Positions 44,080 to 53,137 of a DNA stretch of 64,000 nt are shown here, one piece after another. The position numbers and the translations under genes are program-made. The DNA is from Ornithobacterium rhinotracheale (GTDB lineage Bacteria; Bacteroidota; Bacteroidia; Flavobacteriales; Weeksellaceae). How positions within the stretch are numbered: the first letter of the stretch is position 1; each line of letters starts with the position of its first letter. The notes below the pieces were generated by a model. That model ran no database searches. It saw nothing but the letters and a program-made list of their open reading frames with translations, and had not been told where the DNA came from. The stretch lies in contig NZ_CP094846.1 in the NCBI RefSeq assembly GCF_022832975.1, positions 2,307,501-2,371,500 on the forward strand, read 5' to 3'.

Positions 44080-45532
44080 ATTACTTAGTTCTGCCAGTGC
44101 TGATTTTCACGGCGTGCAATATAACGACAAGAAAGTTAAAAACGAAAAAGGAGAGTTAATGCAAATGAAAAACTTCCCATCGTTTATCAATGCCGAGAGC
44201 AGTAAAGAGCAGGTTCGTGATTATTTAAAATCTATTTCAAAAAGCGACAAGGTTAAAAAGCCTCAATTTCATGCCGTGATTTCTACAAAATTTCAAGAAC
44301 ACACGAAAGAAGAACTCACACAAGTAGCGGAAGATTTTATGCAGGAAATGGGCTATGAAAAACAACCCTATATAGTCGTTTTTCATAAGGATACGGAAAA
44401 TAATCATGTGCATATAGTCTCCACAAGAGTGAGCAAGGAAACAGGCAAAAAGATTAATGACAGCTTTGAGAAATTAAAATCTCAAAGGGCGTTGAATTAT
44501 GCTATGGAAAAGAATTTTGGTATAAAAACAAAAGCTGATTTAGAGAATCTTTTGTCTTACCAGTTTAGCACACTAAATCAATTACAAATATTACTAGAAA
44601 GAAGTGGTTTCAAAATTTCACAAAACAAAAAAAATTCTAACGCTAGTGATATTTTGAGAAACGGAGTGAGGGAAAAGACTATAGAACACAATCAAATAAC
44701 TTTTTCCACCATAACAAAAGATAGACGAAGTCGACAGCTCAAAGCGATTTTAGAAAAATATAAAAATAATTATTCTAATAAGGTTTTCAAGGTAATAGAC
44801 GATAGAGCTGAAAAAGGACTAAAAGATAATCCAAATGCAGGAGAAAAAGCCGAAAAAACAAAATTTGAATACGAGAGTGAATTGCAAGAAAAGTTGAGAG
44901 AGATATTTGGGGTTGATATCGTTTTTCATTTTAAAGAGGATAAGCAACCATTCGGTTATACGCTGATTGACCACACCACTCAAAAAGTCTACAAGGGAAG
45001 TGATATAATGAAGATGAAAGACTTATTTGATTTTACTCAAGATACGATTAATAAAAGAGATTTTGAACAAATCAAAGATTACAATTTGCGTGGAGAAAAG
45101 GATAGAGCTGTTTTACTTTCTTTTCTGCAACAGAAAAATCGAGACATTAAAGATTTTATGTTGTTCAGAAGTAAAAAGGAAAATAATAAAAATGTTTTCG
45201 AAAAGACTAAAGATGAAGTGAGGGAATATGTGAGAAAACCAAAAGCTGAAATCCCTATATCTATTATTGAAGATGAAGAAGGAAAAAAATATGTTATTCA
45301 CGAGCAATACCATCAGATACACGAGTTAAGTTATCTGATAGGAGAAAAAGCATATCAAGAATATGTGGGCGGAATGCTTGGAGAAAATAATAAAAACACA
45401 CAACAAAGTTCACAATCTGAAAGTTTAAATATTATTTCAGATGTAATGAAAGAACTAAGTAAAAGTGCCTATGTAGGAAGAGATAGAACAGAGGACGAAT
45501 TTAAAAAGAGAAAAAGAAAAAAACGAAGATAA
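44069..45532 (+). CDS. Relaxase / mobilization nuclease
   Basis: A 487-residue relaxase of the Bacteroidetes mobilization type. The His-rich metal motif is ENNHVHIVSTRV near 110-121. A tyrosine in VQYNDKKV near the N-terminus (about residue 17) is a candidate nucleophile, but this is inferred. It would nick oriT and lead the strand into the recipient. The C-terminal half is charged and coiled and ends in a KKRKRKKRR tail, likely contacting the relaxosome or coupling protein. It overlaps the accessory gene and precedes the ParA-type gene by 1 base, so it is part of the main operon. Confidence 0.87.
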   Translation: MIVKLLSSASADFHGVQYNDKKVKNEKGELMQMKNFPSFINAESSKEQVRDYLKSISKSDKVKKPQFHAVISTKFQEHTKEELTQVAEDFMQEMGYEKQPYIVVFHKDTENNHVHIVSTRVSKETGKKINDSFEKLKSQRALNYAMEKNFGIKTKADLENLLSYQFSTLNQLQILLERSGFKISQNKKNSNASDILRNGVREKTIEHNQITFSTITKDRRSRQLKAILEKYKNNYSNKVFKVIDDRAEKGLKDNPNAGEKAEKTKFEYESELQEKLREIFGVDIVFHFKEDKQPFGYTLIDHTTQKVYKGSDIMKMKDLFDFTQDTINKRDFEQIKDYNLRGEKDRAVLLSFLQQKNRDIKDFMLFRSKKENNKNVFEKTKDEVREYVRKPKAEIPISIIEDEEGKKYVIHEQYHQIHELSYLIGEKAYQEYVGGMLGENNKNTQQSSQSESLNIISDVMKELSKSAYVGRDRTEDEFKKRKRKKRR

Positions 45533-45533
45533 A

Positions 45534-46196
45534 ATGATTATCACATTTGCCACACAAAAAGGGGGCGTAGGAAAAACGACACTTGCCGTAGCCTTTGCCA
45601 ATTATCTTTCTTTATTCAAAGAAAAGAAAGTAAATGTCTTTGATTTTGATTTTCAAAAATCATTCTATCAAAAGTGGGAAGAAGACGAAACGCTTGATAA
45701 AGACAAACTTTATGAAGTGCAGAAGCTTGAAGATTCTATGATAGAAGATGAAGATAAATCACTGATTAGTCTTCCACGAATTAGCGATATGAAAGAAAGC
45801 AAAGAAATCTATCTATTTGATTTGGCAGGAACACTGGACGATAGATATGCCGATGTTTTGATTTACAGCGATTATATCGTTATTCCGTTTGAATATTCCG
45901 ATGTATCGGTAAAATCTACGCTTGTTTTTATCAATCTCTTAGGGATGATTGAGAGTGGGAGTGATAAAATTTTTGTCAGAAGTAAATACGACAAAGGATA
46001 TAATTACAAGAATCAAGATGGCATGGATACAGAACTTAAAAAATATGGAAAATTAATAGACACCCCTGTTTACAAAAGAAATGTTTTACAGGCTATTGGT
46101 ACAAGAGAGTTAAATTATGAACAGAAAAGAGCAGTTGAACCGACCTTTTTGGAAATAATTAATTATATCAATGAAACAGCGCAGATTACCATTTAA
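45534..46196 (+). CDS. ParA-family ATPase (TraA-like)
   Basis: A 220-residue P-loop ATPase with the deviant Walker A motif KGGVGKTT near residues 9-16 and a Walker B-type IYLFDLAGT segment. ParA proteins of conjugative elements help partition the excised circular form; in CTnDOT-type elements the equivalent is called TraA. It overlaps the next gene by 26 bases. A companion ParB-like gene is not obvious in the window. Confidence 0.88.
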   Translation: MIITFATQKGGVGKTTLAVAFANYLSLFKEKKVNVFDFDFQKSFYQKWEEDETLDKDKLYEVQKLEDSMIEDEDKSLISLPRISDMKESKEIYLFDLAGTLDDRYADVLIYSDYIVIPFEYSDVSVKSTLVFINLLGMIESGSDKIFVRSKYDKGYNYKNQDGMDTELKKYGKLIDTPVYKRNVLQAIGTRELNYEQKRAVEPTFLEIINYINETAQITI

Positions 46197-46452
46197 CATC
46201 ACATTAGAGAGAAAATACAACGATATTAATGTTGAGCGATTCATTATTGACTGGAAGCAAAGCAAGGAACAGAGAAGAGAACGAATTATAAATATTGATA
46301 ACGACCTACACATTGAACTCGGAAAATTCAATACTTATGATATAAAGATAGATGAAATCATTGACTTGGGAATGCGATACGCACTCGGAAAGCAAGAATT
46401 TAGAAAAATGATTGCCCAGCTCATTGATTACAAAAAAGAAGAAGAATTTTAA
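46171..46452 (+). CDS. Hypothetical protein (93 residues) after ParA
   Basis: A small, charged, probably cytosolic protein whose start codon lies inside the ParA gene (26-base overlap). The C-terminal helix resembles MRYALGKQEFRKMIAQLIDY. The position corresponds to the small TraB/TraC-type genes of Bacteroidetes elements, but I cannot assign it. It may be the ParB-like partner of the ATPase, but that is only a guess. Confidence 0.6.
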   Translation: MKQRRLPFNITLERKYNDINVERFIIDWKQSKEQRRERIINIDNDLHIELGKFNTYDIKIDEIIDLGMRYALGKQEFRKMIAQLIDYKKEEEF

Positions 46453-46467
46453 AAACCAACAACAAAG

Positions 46468-46980
46468 ATGACTCTAAAATTTATAAGTATCGTCCTTTTC
46501 GTCTACATAATTTATTATGCAGGAAATATCATTTATGATTTATTTCTAAAAAAAGATAAACCTCGAGAAGGAGAGGAAGAAGTACAACAATTTACATTAG
46601 GCGATTTAGCCAAAGAGACACAAGAGGAAATTGTTAATGTAGACATTGATGAGGCAGAAGAAATAAACGCCCCTGAAAGTTTCATAACAGATGAGCCAAA
46701 CTTATTCGAATCAGAAGAACCCCAAAGAGTTTCTTTAAGCGAAATGCAAAGAAAATTCGAAGAAGAGAGCAAATTAGAAGAAACCGAGAGTGAGAAACCT
46801 CAAAAAAATGAAAACGAAGAGGAAAACGCAGGAGGTTCATCGAACGAAAACGAAAAAGAGGTTAGGCAAAATCCCAAAAAAAGATTCAAGGATATTTTAA
46901 AGGAGGCGGAAACCAGTGTTAGGATGATAGACAATATCGATGGAGAAAAAGTATATAATATAGTACAGAAAAACCATTAA
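46468..46980 (+). CDS. Single-pass membrane protein with acidic tail (TraD-like position)
   Basis: One N-terminal hydrophobic helix (FISIVLFVYIIYYAGNIIYD), then a long acidic, low-complexity stretch, and a conserved-looking C-terminus FKDILKEAETSVRMIDNIDG. That C-terminal block matches the end of the 124-residue gene at 62147, FKDIVRQAEQTIHFDEENGI, so the two are related. It lies between the ParA gene and DUF4134 gene, as TraD does in CTnDOT-like operons. Function unknown. Confidence 0.65.
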   Translation: MTLKFISIVLFVYIIYYAGNIIYDLFLKKDKPREGEEEVQQFTLGDLAKETQEEIVNVDIDEAEEINAPESFITDEPNLFESEEPQRVSLSEMQRKFEEESKLEETESEKPQKNENEEENAGGSSNENEKEVRQNPKKRFKDILKEAETSVRMIDNIDGEKVYNIVQKNH

Positions 46981-46991
46981 TTTTTTAATGT

Positions 46992-47333
46992 ATGAATAGA
47001 TTTATTAATGATGGCACAAGAGTGTCAAAGGAAACACGAAGAAAAGTAATGTTTGCCTTATTTTTATTAGCCGTATGTTCAACACCAGTATTAGCTGGAG
47101 ATGGAAAAGCCGCAATCACAGAGGCGGTAGGCTCTATCCAAGGATACTGGTCAGAAATCAAGAAATTGATTTACGCTATTGGTGGAGTCGTTGGGCTTAT
47201 TGGAGGTTTGCGCATTTACAACAAATGGACAAATGGAGACCAAGACATCAACAAGGAAATCATGGGATGGGGAGGAGCTTGTTTATTTTTACTTCTGATG
47301 CCGTCATTTGTTGACTCATTCTTTAAAGCTTAA
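46992..47333 (+). CDS. DUF4134 pilin-like protein (TraE-like)
   Basis: 113 residues with an N-terminal signal ending in a cleavage site near VLAGDG, then two hydrophobic helices: KKLIYAIGGVVGLIGGLRIY and MGWGGACLFLLLMPSFV. This is the DUF4134/TraE pattern, equivalent to the VirB2 pilin subunit. In conjugation it would form the extracellular pilus. The next gene, DUF4133, follows after 10 bases. Confidence 0.85.
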   Translation: MNRFINDGTRVSKETRRKVMFALFLLAVCSTPVLAGDGKAAITEAVGSIQGYWSEIKKLIYAIGGVVGLIGGLRIYNKWTNGDQDINKEIMGWGGACLFLLLMPSFVDSFFKA

Positions 47334-47343
47334 CCTTGAAGAA

Positions 47344-47652
47344 ATGAGTGTCTTTTACCTATACAAGGGGTTAAAAAAGCCCCTTGTATTCTTCGGATTA
47401 AAGGATAAATATATTTATAGAGCATTAGGTTGTGCAATAGTTGGTTTTATATTAATTGCCATATTATCCAATACCATAGGAATATTAGGAATTATCATAG
47501 GAGGGGCAATCGGAGGAGGAGGAATATGGTTATGTTTTAGAGTGCAAGATAAAAAAGGATTATTCAATAAAACAAGAAACAACGAGGAATTACACATTTT
47601 CCCTAAAAAATTAAAGAGTAAAAAAACACGACACAAATTCAGTAAAAAATGA
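47344..47652 (+). CDS. DUF4133 membrane protein (TraF-like)
   Basis: A 102-residue VirB3-like protein with two hydrophobic helices (ALGCAIVGFILIAILSN and LGIIIGGAIGGGGIWLCF) and a basic tail. DUF4133/TraF belongs just before TraG in the operon, as here. The ATG at 47344 is chosen over a frame-open upstream codon. The TraG start overlaps its stop (ATGA). Confidence 0.83.
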   Translation: MSVFYLYKGLKKPLVFFGLKDKYIYRALGCAIVGFILIAILSNTIGILGIIIGGAIGGGGIWLCFRVQDKKGLFNKTRNNEELHIFPKKLKSKKTRHKFSKK

Positions 47653-50600
47653 AAACTAAGAGCTTTGAAATTCCCTTTATAGGTTATGATTATGGAAAGG
47701 AGCATAATTGGAAATATGATGCTCTCATTGGAACTTATGGAAATCCAGTAATTGGAATTAAAATCAAAAATATTGTAGAACAATATTCAGCAGATCCTGA
47801 TAGATATGAGCAGTTTCATACGATTTTAAACCAAGTCATTTCTATCATAGGGGAAAATCATATCGTTCAAAAGTTAGACATTTTTGCTAAGAAAAAATAT
47901 GTGGCTGAAAAAGAAACAGAGTTTTTACAACAAAAATACTCCGAGCATTTCGATGGTAGAATTTATAAAACCATTGATACCATTCTATTGTTCACGGATT
48001 TACTAGATAAAAACAAGAAAAAATATAAATTTTCAGAGAAAGCGTACAAAGAACTTCGAGACAAGAGCGAAAAAGTATTTATGCTTTTAGAACAAAGCGA
48101 GTGCGAACCCGAATGGCTGTTTGAAAAAGATTTTGAATATTACATTGGAGGAACACTCCGTATGGATTTTTCTTCATTACCTGTATTCAATAATATAAAA
48201 TCAACGAACGAACATTTAAGAATTGGAAAATCTTATGTAAAAACTATTTCATTTGTAGATGTAGAAAACATTGATTTGCCTAATGAGATTGAGCCTTATG
48301 CCACCTTAGGGGGTAACGGAGCGGTTTCTAATTTGGCAGTAGATAATTTTGCGTTTCTCAACGAATTAGAGGACTATCAGACCATTATTTACAATCAAGT
48401 GATTGCAATTCCGCCTCAAGTGCAACGCCAAAGAGAATTAGACAAAAAGAAGAAAAAACACGAGGGTGTTGCTAAAAACGCTCCATCAAATGCTATTGTA
48501 GCCGAAGAGATTGAAGAACTATTGCATAACATTGCCATAGATGGGCAGTTGATTGTGGATGCACATTTTTCACTGGTTTTTGCTTGTGAAGATTTTGAAA
48601 AAATGGAACAAACAAGCTCCATGATAGAAAACAAACTCTTTACGAAGGGAATAATTGTGTCCAAGAATGCGTACAATCAATTGGAATTATTTAGGAGTGC
48701 GATTCCAGGCAATGCCGTGGAGTTACAAGATTACGATTTATTCACTACTACAAGCGAAGCAGGCTTATGTTTTTTTTTTAAAGAAAGTTACCCAGTAAAC
48801 GAAAAGTCAAACTTTTATTTACGCTTTGCAGATAGACAAGGGGTTCCATTAAAAGTGGATACTTCTGATTTGCCAATGCAAACAGGTAGGATAAATAATA
48901 GAAATAAATTTGTACTTGGACCAAGTGGTAGCGGAAAATCATTCCTGATGAATAATATCATCGAGCAATACCTTACCTATAATTACGATGTAGTGATTGT
49001 AGATACAGGAGATTCCTATTCAGGCACTTGTGCTTATAAAGGCGGACGCTACATTCAATATACGGAGGAAAAGCCGATTTCAATGAATCCTTTCAAGATG
49101 CAAAAGGAAGAATTTAATATTGAGAAAATTGAGTTTTTAACGAACTTAATTTTCTTGATTTGGCAAGGAGCCGATGCTACGATGAACACTACGCAAAAAT
49201 CAATATTAGATAATGTTTTAATGTCTTATTATCATCAGCATTTTGCGGGAGGAACTCCGTGGTGGAAGGAAAAATCTTCAGAAGACTTGTTGCTATATCT
49301 AAAAAAATATAATATTCACGAAGAGGACTTACATAATGACTTTGAAAGCCAGTTTCATCAAGAGGAGACGCTTTATGATATTTTAGATTTGCCTTATAAT
49401 GCAACTACTGAACAAATTAAAGAGCAGGGCAAAAAAATGCTTAAGCTTTGGCATCCAGATAGAAATATTGGAAAAGCAGATTATGATGCAGATTATTATC
49501 TGAAAATTTATGAGGCCTATAATACGCTTACAGATGAGGAAAAAAGAAAAGTTTATAACGAGACTGCACTGATTCTATCACAACACCATACACCAAGTAT
49601 TAAAAAGCCTAAGAACGCCGCAGAATATGAAGAAGCTTTTAGAAATGAAATCATTAAACGCATTCAAAATCTAGAAGAAAAATTAGAGGTCAAGGAGCTT
49701 TCATTTAATAGCTTTTATGATTATTGTAGTGAATTCCTGCCTATTTATTTGAAAAATAAAAAGCACCCTATTAGTGAGGGGGAATTTAATTTAAGGACTT
49801 TTTTATTTGTCTTGCGAGACTTTTATAAAGGCGGACGCTACGGCACAACCTTAAATGAAGAGGCAGATTCTTCTTTATTTGATGAGCCTTTTATTGTTTT
49901 TGAAATTGATAACGTAAAGGATAACCCTAAGCTTTTCCCAATAGTTACGCTGATTATTATGGATACATTCATTCAGAAAATGCGCCTAAGAGGACACAGG
50001 AGAAAAGCCCTTATCATTGAAGAGGCTTGGAAAGCCATTGCCTCCAAACTAATGGGGGGATACATCCTTTATCTTTATAAAACAGTTAGAAAATTTTGGG
50101 GAGAAGCCGTTGTAGTAACGCAAGAATTAGATGATATCATTGGCAATACTGTTGTAAAAGATTCTATCATCAACAATTCAGACACCTTTATTTTACTAGA
50201 CCAAACTAAGTTTAAAGATAATTTTGATAGAATTGCCTCACTTCTATCATTAAACCAAGTTGAGCAAAATAAAATATTTACTATCAATAATTTAAATAAT
50301 AAGTATGGTAGAGGGAAATTTAAAGAATTCTACTTAAAACGAGGGGCGAAAGGAGAAGTCTATGGCAATGAAGTTTCGTTGGAACAATATCTTACCTACA
50401 CAACGGAAAAGCCTGAAAAACGAGCCGTAAATTACTATTTAGAAGCCGTTGGAAACTACGATGAAGCCCTAGAACTTTTCGTAAGCGATTTGAAAAAGTT
50501 CAAAGATAGTTTAGGTAATATGGTGTCTTTAGTTAATCTATATGAAAAGCCTTTAGATAAAGAGGTTATGGCCTTTTATCACACTTTTAAAAATCAACAT

Positions 50601-50705
50601 AGAGGTAAGAATGTTTTTAAAATATTAGAAAAACAATTAGAAGAACAGGAACTAAAATTAAAAGATTTTATAAAAACAAAAAGCTATGAAAAACAAGTGG
50701 TTTAG
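47649..50705 (+). CDS. TraG/VirB4-type conjugation ATPase with an inserted J-domain
   Basis: A 1,018-residue VirB4-type ATPase that powers pilus assembly and DNA transfer; family members are usually about 800-850 residues. Walker A GPSGSGKS is at 424-431 and Walker B ALIIEEAWKAI about 785-795. Between them, residues about 572-640 form a J-domain: EETLYDILDLPYNATTEQIKEQ..., with the Hsp70-stimulating motif H602-P603-D604 in LWHPDRN and helix IV EAYNTLTDEEKRKVYNE. The N-terminal half is family-like, and the C-terminal core resumes with FNSFYDYCSEF and VFEIDNVKD. The reading frame is intact. It overlaps both neighbours in translation-coupled fashion (4 bases upstream, 20 bases downstream). Confidence 0.9.
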   Translation: MKTKSFEIPFIGYDYGKEHNWKYDALIGTYGNPVIGIKIKNIVEQYSADPDRYEQFHTILNQVISIIGENHIVQKLDIFAKKKYVAEKETEFLQQKYSEHFDGRIYKTIDTILLFTDLLDKNKKKYKFSEKAYKELRDKSEKVFMLLEQSECEPEWLFEKDFEYYIGGTLRMDFSSLPVFNNIKSTNEHLRIGKSYVKTISFVDVENIDLPNEIEPYATLGGNGAVSNLAVDNFAFLNELEDYQTIIYNQVIAIPPQVQRQRELDKKKKKHEGVAKNAPSNAIVAEEIEELLHNIAIDGQLIVDAHFSLVFACEDFEKMEQTSSMIENKLFTKGIIVSKNAYNQLELFRSAIPGNAVELQDYDLFTTTSEAGLCFFFKESYPVNEKSNFYLRFADRQGVPLKVDTSDLPMQTGRINNRNKFVLGPSGSGKSFLMNNIIEQYLTYNYDVVIVDTGDSYSGTCAYKGGRYIQYTEEKPISMNPFKMQKEEFNIEKIEFLTNLIFLIWQGADATMNTTQKSILDNVLMSYYHQHFAGGTPWWKEKSSEDLLLYLKKYNIHEEDLHNDFESQFHQEETLYDILDLPYNATTEQIKEQGKKMLKLWHPDRNIGKADYDADYYLKIYEAYNTLTDEEKRKVYNETALILSQHHTPSIKKPKNAAEYEEAFRNEIIKRIQNLEEKLEVKELSFNSFYDYCSEFLPIYLKNKKHPISEGEFNLRTFLFVLRDFYKGGRYGTTLNEEADSSLFDEPFIVFEIDNVKDNPKLFPIVTLIIMDTFIQKMRLRGHRRKALIIEEAWKAIASKLMGGYILYLYKTVRKFWGEAVVVTQELDDIIGNTVVKDSIINNSDTFILLDQTKFKDNFDRIASLLSLNQVEQNKIFTINNLNNKYGRGKFKEFYLKRGAKGEVYGNEVSLEQYLTYTTEKPEKRAVNYYLEAVGNYDEALELFVSDLKKFKDSLGNMVSLVNLYEKPLDKEVMAFYHTFKNQHRGKNVFKILEKQLEEQELKLKDFIKTKSYEKQVV

Positions 50706-51345
50706 TATAATTGTAATCTTATTTCCTTTCATGCTCAATGCGCAGGAGCTTTATATTGATGTGGCAACAGATTTAGCTTTAGCTAACTATGCTAAAAATA
50801 TAAAGAAAGGACAAAATGAAACTAATGAAAAACTAACTCAGCTACAAAAAGCACAAGCTTTTGTATCCTCTCAATTAGTCATTGTAAATGATATTCAGGA
50901 TAAAGTATACAAGGGGTTAAAAGAGGTTTCAGGGACACTATCTAATGGAATTCAAATTAAAAATATATATGAAAGATTAGATAGATGTAGAAAATATTCA
51001 AGTAATATCAAAGATTTAATAAGAAGGCATCCACAATATGCAATATTTGGAGAAGCGGCAGCTAGAGAATCTTATCAAAGAATTTTACAAATAGGAACTA
51101 ACGCAACCAATATAATAACAAGTAGTGAAACCAATCTAGCCACAGCAGGCGATAGATATAAATTATTATTTGAAATAGAACAAGATGTAAGAGATTTATC
51201 TATTTCGCTAATAGGTATACAATTAGCATTAGAGAACGCAGAAAGAGTTGGCTTTTGGCAAAGCCTAAATCCTTTTCAAGGATACATCAATACAGATAAA
51301 GATATTGTAAGAAACATAATGGATAAGTATAAAAAAAGATTTTAA
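50686..51345 (+). CDS. Exported helical conjugation protein 1 of 3
   Basis: A 219-residue protein with signal peptide (LFPFMLNAQ) and an almost entirely helical remainder. The last ~20 residues read YINTDKDIVRNIMDKYKK, matching a motif in the next two gene products. It overlaps the end of TraG. By position it could be the TraI-like (VirB5-type) minor pilin or adaptor protein. I do not recognise it directly. Confidence 0.7.
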   Translation: MKNKWFSIIVILFPFMLNAQELYIDVATDLALANYAKNIKKGQNETNEKLTQLQKAQAFVSSQLVIVNDIQDKVYKGLKEVSGTLSNGIQIKNIYERLDRCRKYSSNIKDLIRRHPQYAIFGEAAARESYQRILQIGTNATNIITSSETNLATAGDRYKLLFEIEQDVRDLSISLIGIQLALENAERVGFWQSLNPFQGYINTDKDIVRNIMDKYKKRF

Positions 51346-51346
51346 A

Positions 51347-52036
51347 ATGAAAAAAAGATTTCTTTTTACCGCATTTATATTATGCCATTTTGTGCTTCAA
51401 TCTCACGGAGGTAGAGAAACTCTTAAAGGTCCGTGGGAGAAAGAACATGTTTCTTTTCCGATGATGAATCAAGAGATACGACACGCACTGGAAGAGAACG
51501 ATAGACAAGAAGATTTAAACAAAAAACATACGAAAAACACGGCTACTGAAGCAGTGAATAAAGAGCAGTGGAAAAAATTCAAAGAAGTAAAAACTAAAAT
51601 ACAAAACCGATTAAGAATTGTTGATTTTGCTCTACAAGCCATCCCCACAGGCTATGTAATTACGCAGAAAACAAAAGAAATAAAAAGAAATCAAGAAAGG
51701 ATAATTCACGAGATTAAAACCGCACCCTATGCAATACAAGAAGTTTTACCAAAACAAGTAGGATTCATCGACGACTTACAAATGACGACTCGCCTACTAT
51801 TAGGAATCGTAGCTTCATATGGAACTATAAATCAAATGGAAAAAGCAGAAAGACAAATTTTACTAAAATATGCGTTGGGAGAAGTGGAGAGATTAGAATC
51901 TAATTCATTCAATATACTAATGATGATTCGTTTTGCAAAAGACAGGATGAGACTCAAACAATCAACTTTAAGATATTATGTAAATAGAGATAAAGAAATA
52001 GTGGGAAGTATTTTAGGTAAAATAAAAAAATTATAA
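51347..52036 (+). CDS. Exported helical conjugation protein 2 of 3
   Basis: 229 residues with an N-terminal signal (FILCHFVLQSHG) and helical remainder. The C-terminus YVNRDKEIVGSILGKIKKL is the counterpart of the motif in the neighbours. It begins 1 base after the first paralog. Presumed periplasmic T4SS accessory of unknown function; sequence similarity to the others is weak apart from the C-terminal motif. Confidence 0.65.
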   Translation: MKKRFLFTAFILCHFVLQSHGGRETLKGPWEKEHVSFPMMNQEIRHALEENDRQEDLNKKHTKNTATEAVNKEQWKKFKEVKTKIQNRLRIVDFALQAIPTGYVITQKTKEIKRNQERIIHEIKTAPYAIQEVLPKQVGFIDDLQMTTRLLLGIVASYGTINQMEKAERQILLKYALGEVERLESNSFNILMMIRFAKDRMRLKQSTLRYYVNRDKEIVGSILGKIKKL

Positions 52037-52038
52037 AA

Positions 52039-52707
52039 ATGAAAAAAGTAGCATTCATTCTCTTATTTATCTTTTTTAATCATTATGCAAACGCTCAATT
52101 GGCAGTAGTCAACGATAAACTAATGCTACAATTAGAAAAAAATCAAGAAGCGAGAAAACTTAGCAATAATAGATTTATAGAAAACTATGAAAAGGCAAAA
52201 GAAATCTATGAAGACGCAAGTAAGAAATCGGCAGAAATCATGGCAATTCACGAAATGATTTACAATCAACTTTACAATGTGAATGAGTTATTTACAGATG
52301 TAAAGAGAATGAAATATTTCTACGAGTCAGCTCAAAAAATATTCAAGTATAGTAAAAAAGTAATTGAGTTAAGTGCAAAATATCCGCAATATGCTGTATG
52401 GCTTCATAAGCATTATCAAGCTGTATATCCGCAAGCAATAGCTCTACAAAATGAATTGCAGGAGAAAGTATTAAAAGCGAATAAAAAGCTCCTTATGGAC
52501 GCTTATGATAGAGATTTAGTGATATCTGAGATTCAAAGTAGAATGAAATTAATAGAGTTATCACTATTAACCATTATAATCGAAATAGAATTTAGCCAAA
52601 GTAGGGCTTATATTAATTCTATTCCAGTACTAGGAGATTATTACAATCAAGATAAAGATATTGTAAAAGATGTGATTTATAAAGTAAAAAAATGGAAACA
52701 TTACTAA
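52039..52707 (+). CDS. Exported helical conjugation protein 3 of 3
   Basis: 222 residues with signal peptide (FILLFIFFNHYANAQ) and long amphipathic helices. The C-terminus YYNQDKDIVKDVIYKVKKW shows the same Y-x-N-x-D-K-[DE]-I-V motif as the two genes upstream. It also shares a K-x-P-Q-Y-A core (KYPQYAVWLH) with the first (HPQYAIFGE). The three are best seen as a paralog family. Confidence 0.67.
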   Translation: MKKVAFILLFIFFNHYANAQLAVVNDKLMLQLEKNQEARKLSNNRFIENYEKAKEIYEDASKKSAEIMAIHEMIYNQLYNVNELFTDVKRMKYFYESAQKIFKYSKKVIELSAKYPQYAVWLHKHYQAVYPQAIALQNELQEKVLKANKKLLMDAYDRDLVISEIQSRMKLIELSLLTIIIEIEFSQSRAYINSIPVLGDYYNQDKDIVKDVIYKVKKWKHY

Positions 52708-52726
52708 ACACTAAAACTTATTAAAA

Positions 52727-53137
52727 ATGAAAAAATACATTGGATTAATCTTATTAGGACTTTGCATTTTTCTTTCTGCACAGCCTATACGGAGACTTAA
52801 CGACCCATCCATAGTAGCACAACATAAACGAATGGTATTTGAACGATGGGGGGACTGGAGACCTTATCCAAAATATTTCCTCGGTATTCAAACAAATGTA
52901 AATTATGCCACTGTTTGGGGGATGTGGGCGCCAAGTAGAAATAGGAGGTATAAGAATGGTAAAGACATTCGACCATTAAAAGTAGGGGGAGAAGAGACAT
53001 TGAGACTACTTAAAGCAGAGGTAATGAAAAAAGAGGCAGAGAAGATAAAAATTTCGGTAGACTCAATTCACTTAAGAACAAGGTCGGTGTACGTCGTCAA
53101 ACTAAAGTTTACTGAGGCTAATATAGTAAACAATTAA
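52727..53137 (+). CDS. Exported protein of the conjugation operon, cut by the IS3 element
   Basis: 136 residues in the open frame, with a signal peptide (LILLGLCIFLSAQ). The N-terminal 110 or so residues look native. The IS3-type left terminal repeat begins at about 53088, so the last ~17 residues (VYVVKLKFTEANIVNN) are encoded by IS sequence. The original 3' end is lost. The protein is not recognised; the RWGDWRPYPKYFLGIQTN segment is distinctive. Confidence 0.6.
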   Translation: MKKYIGLILLGLCIFLSAQPIRRLNDPSIVAQHKRMVFERWGDWRPYPKYFLGIQTNVNYATVWGMWAPSRNRRYKNGKDIRPLKVGGEETLRLLKAEVMKKEAEKIKISVDSIHLRTRSVYVVKLKFTEANIVNN

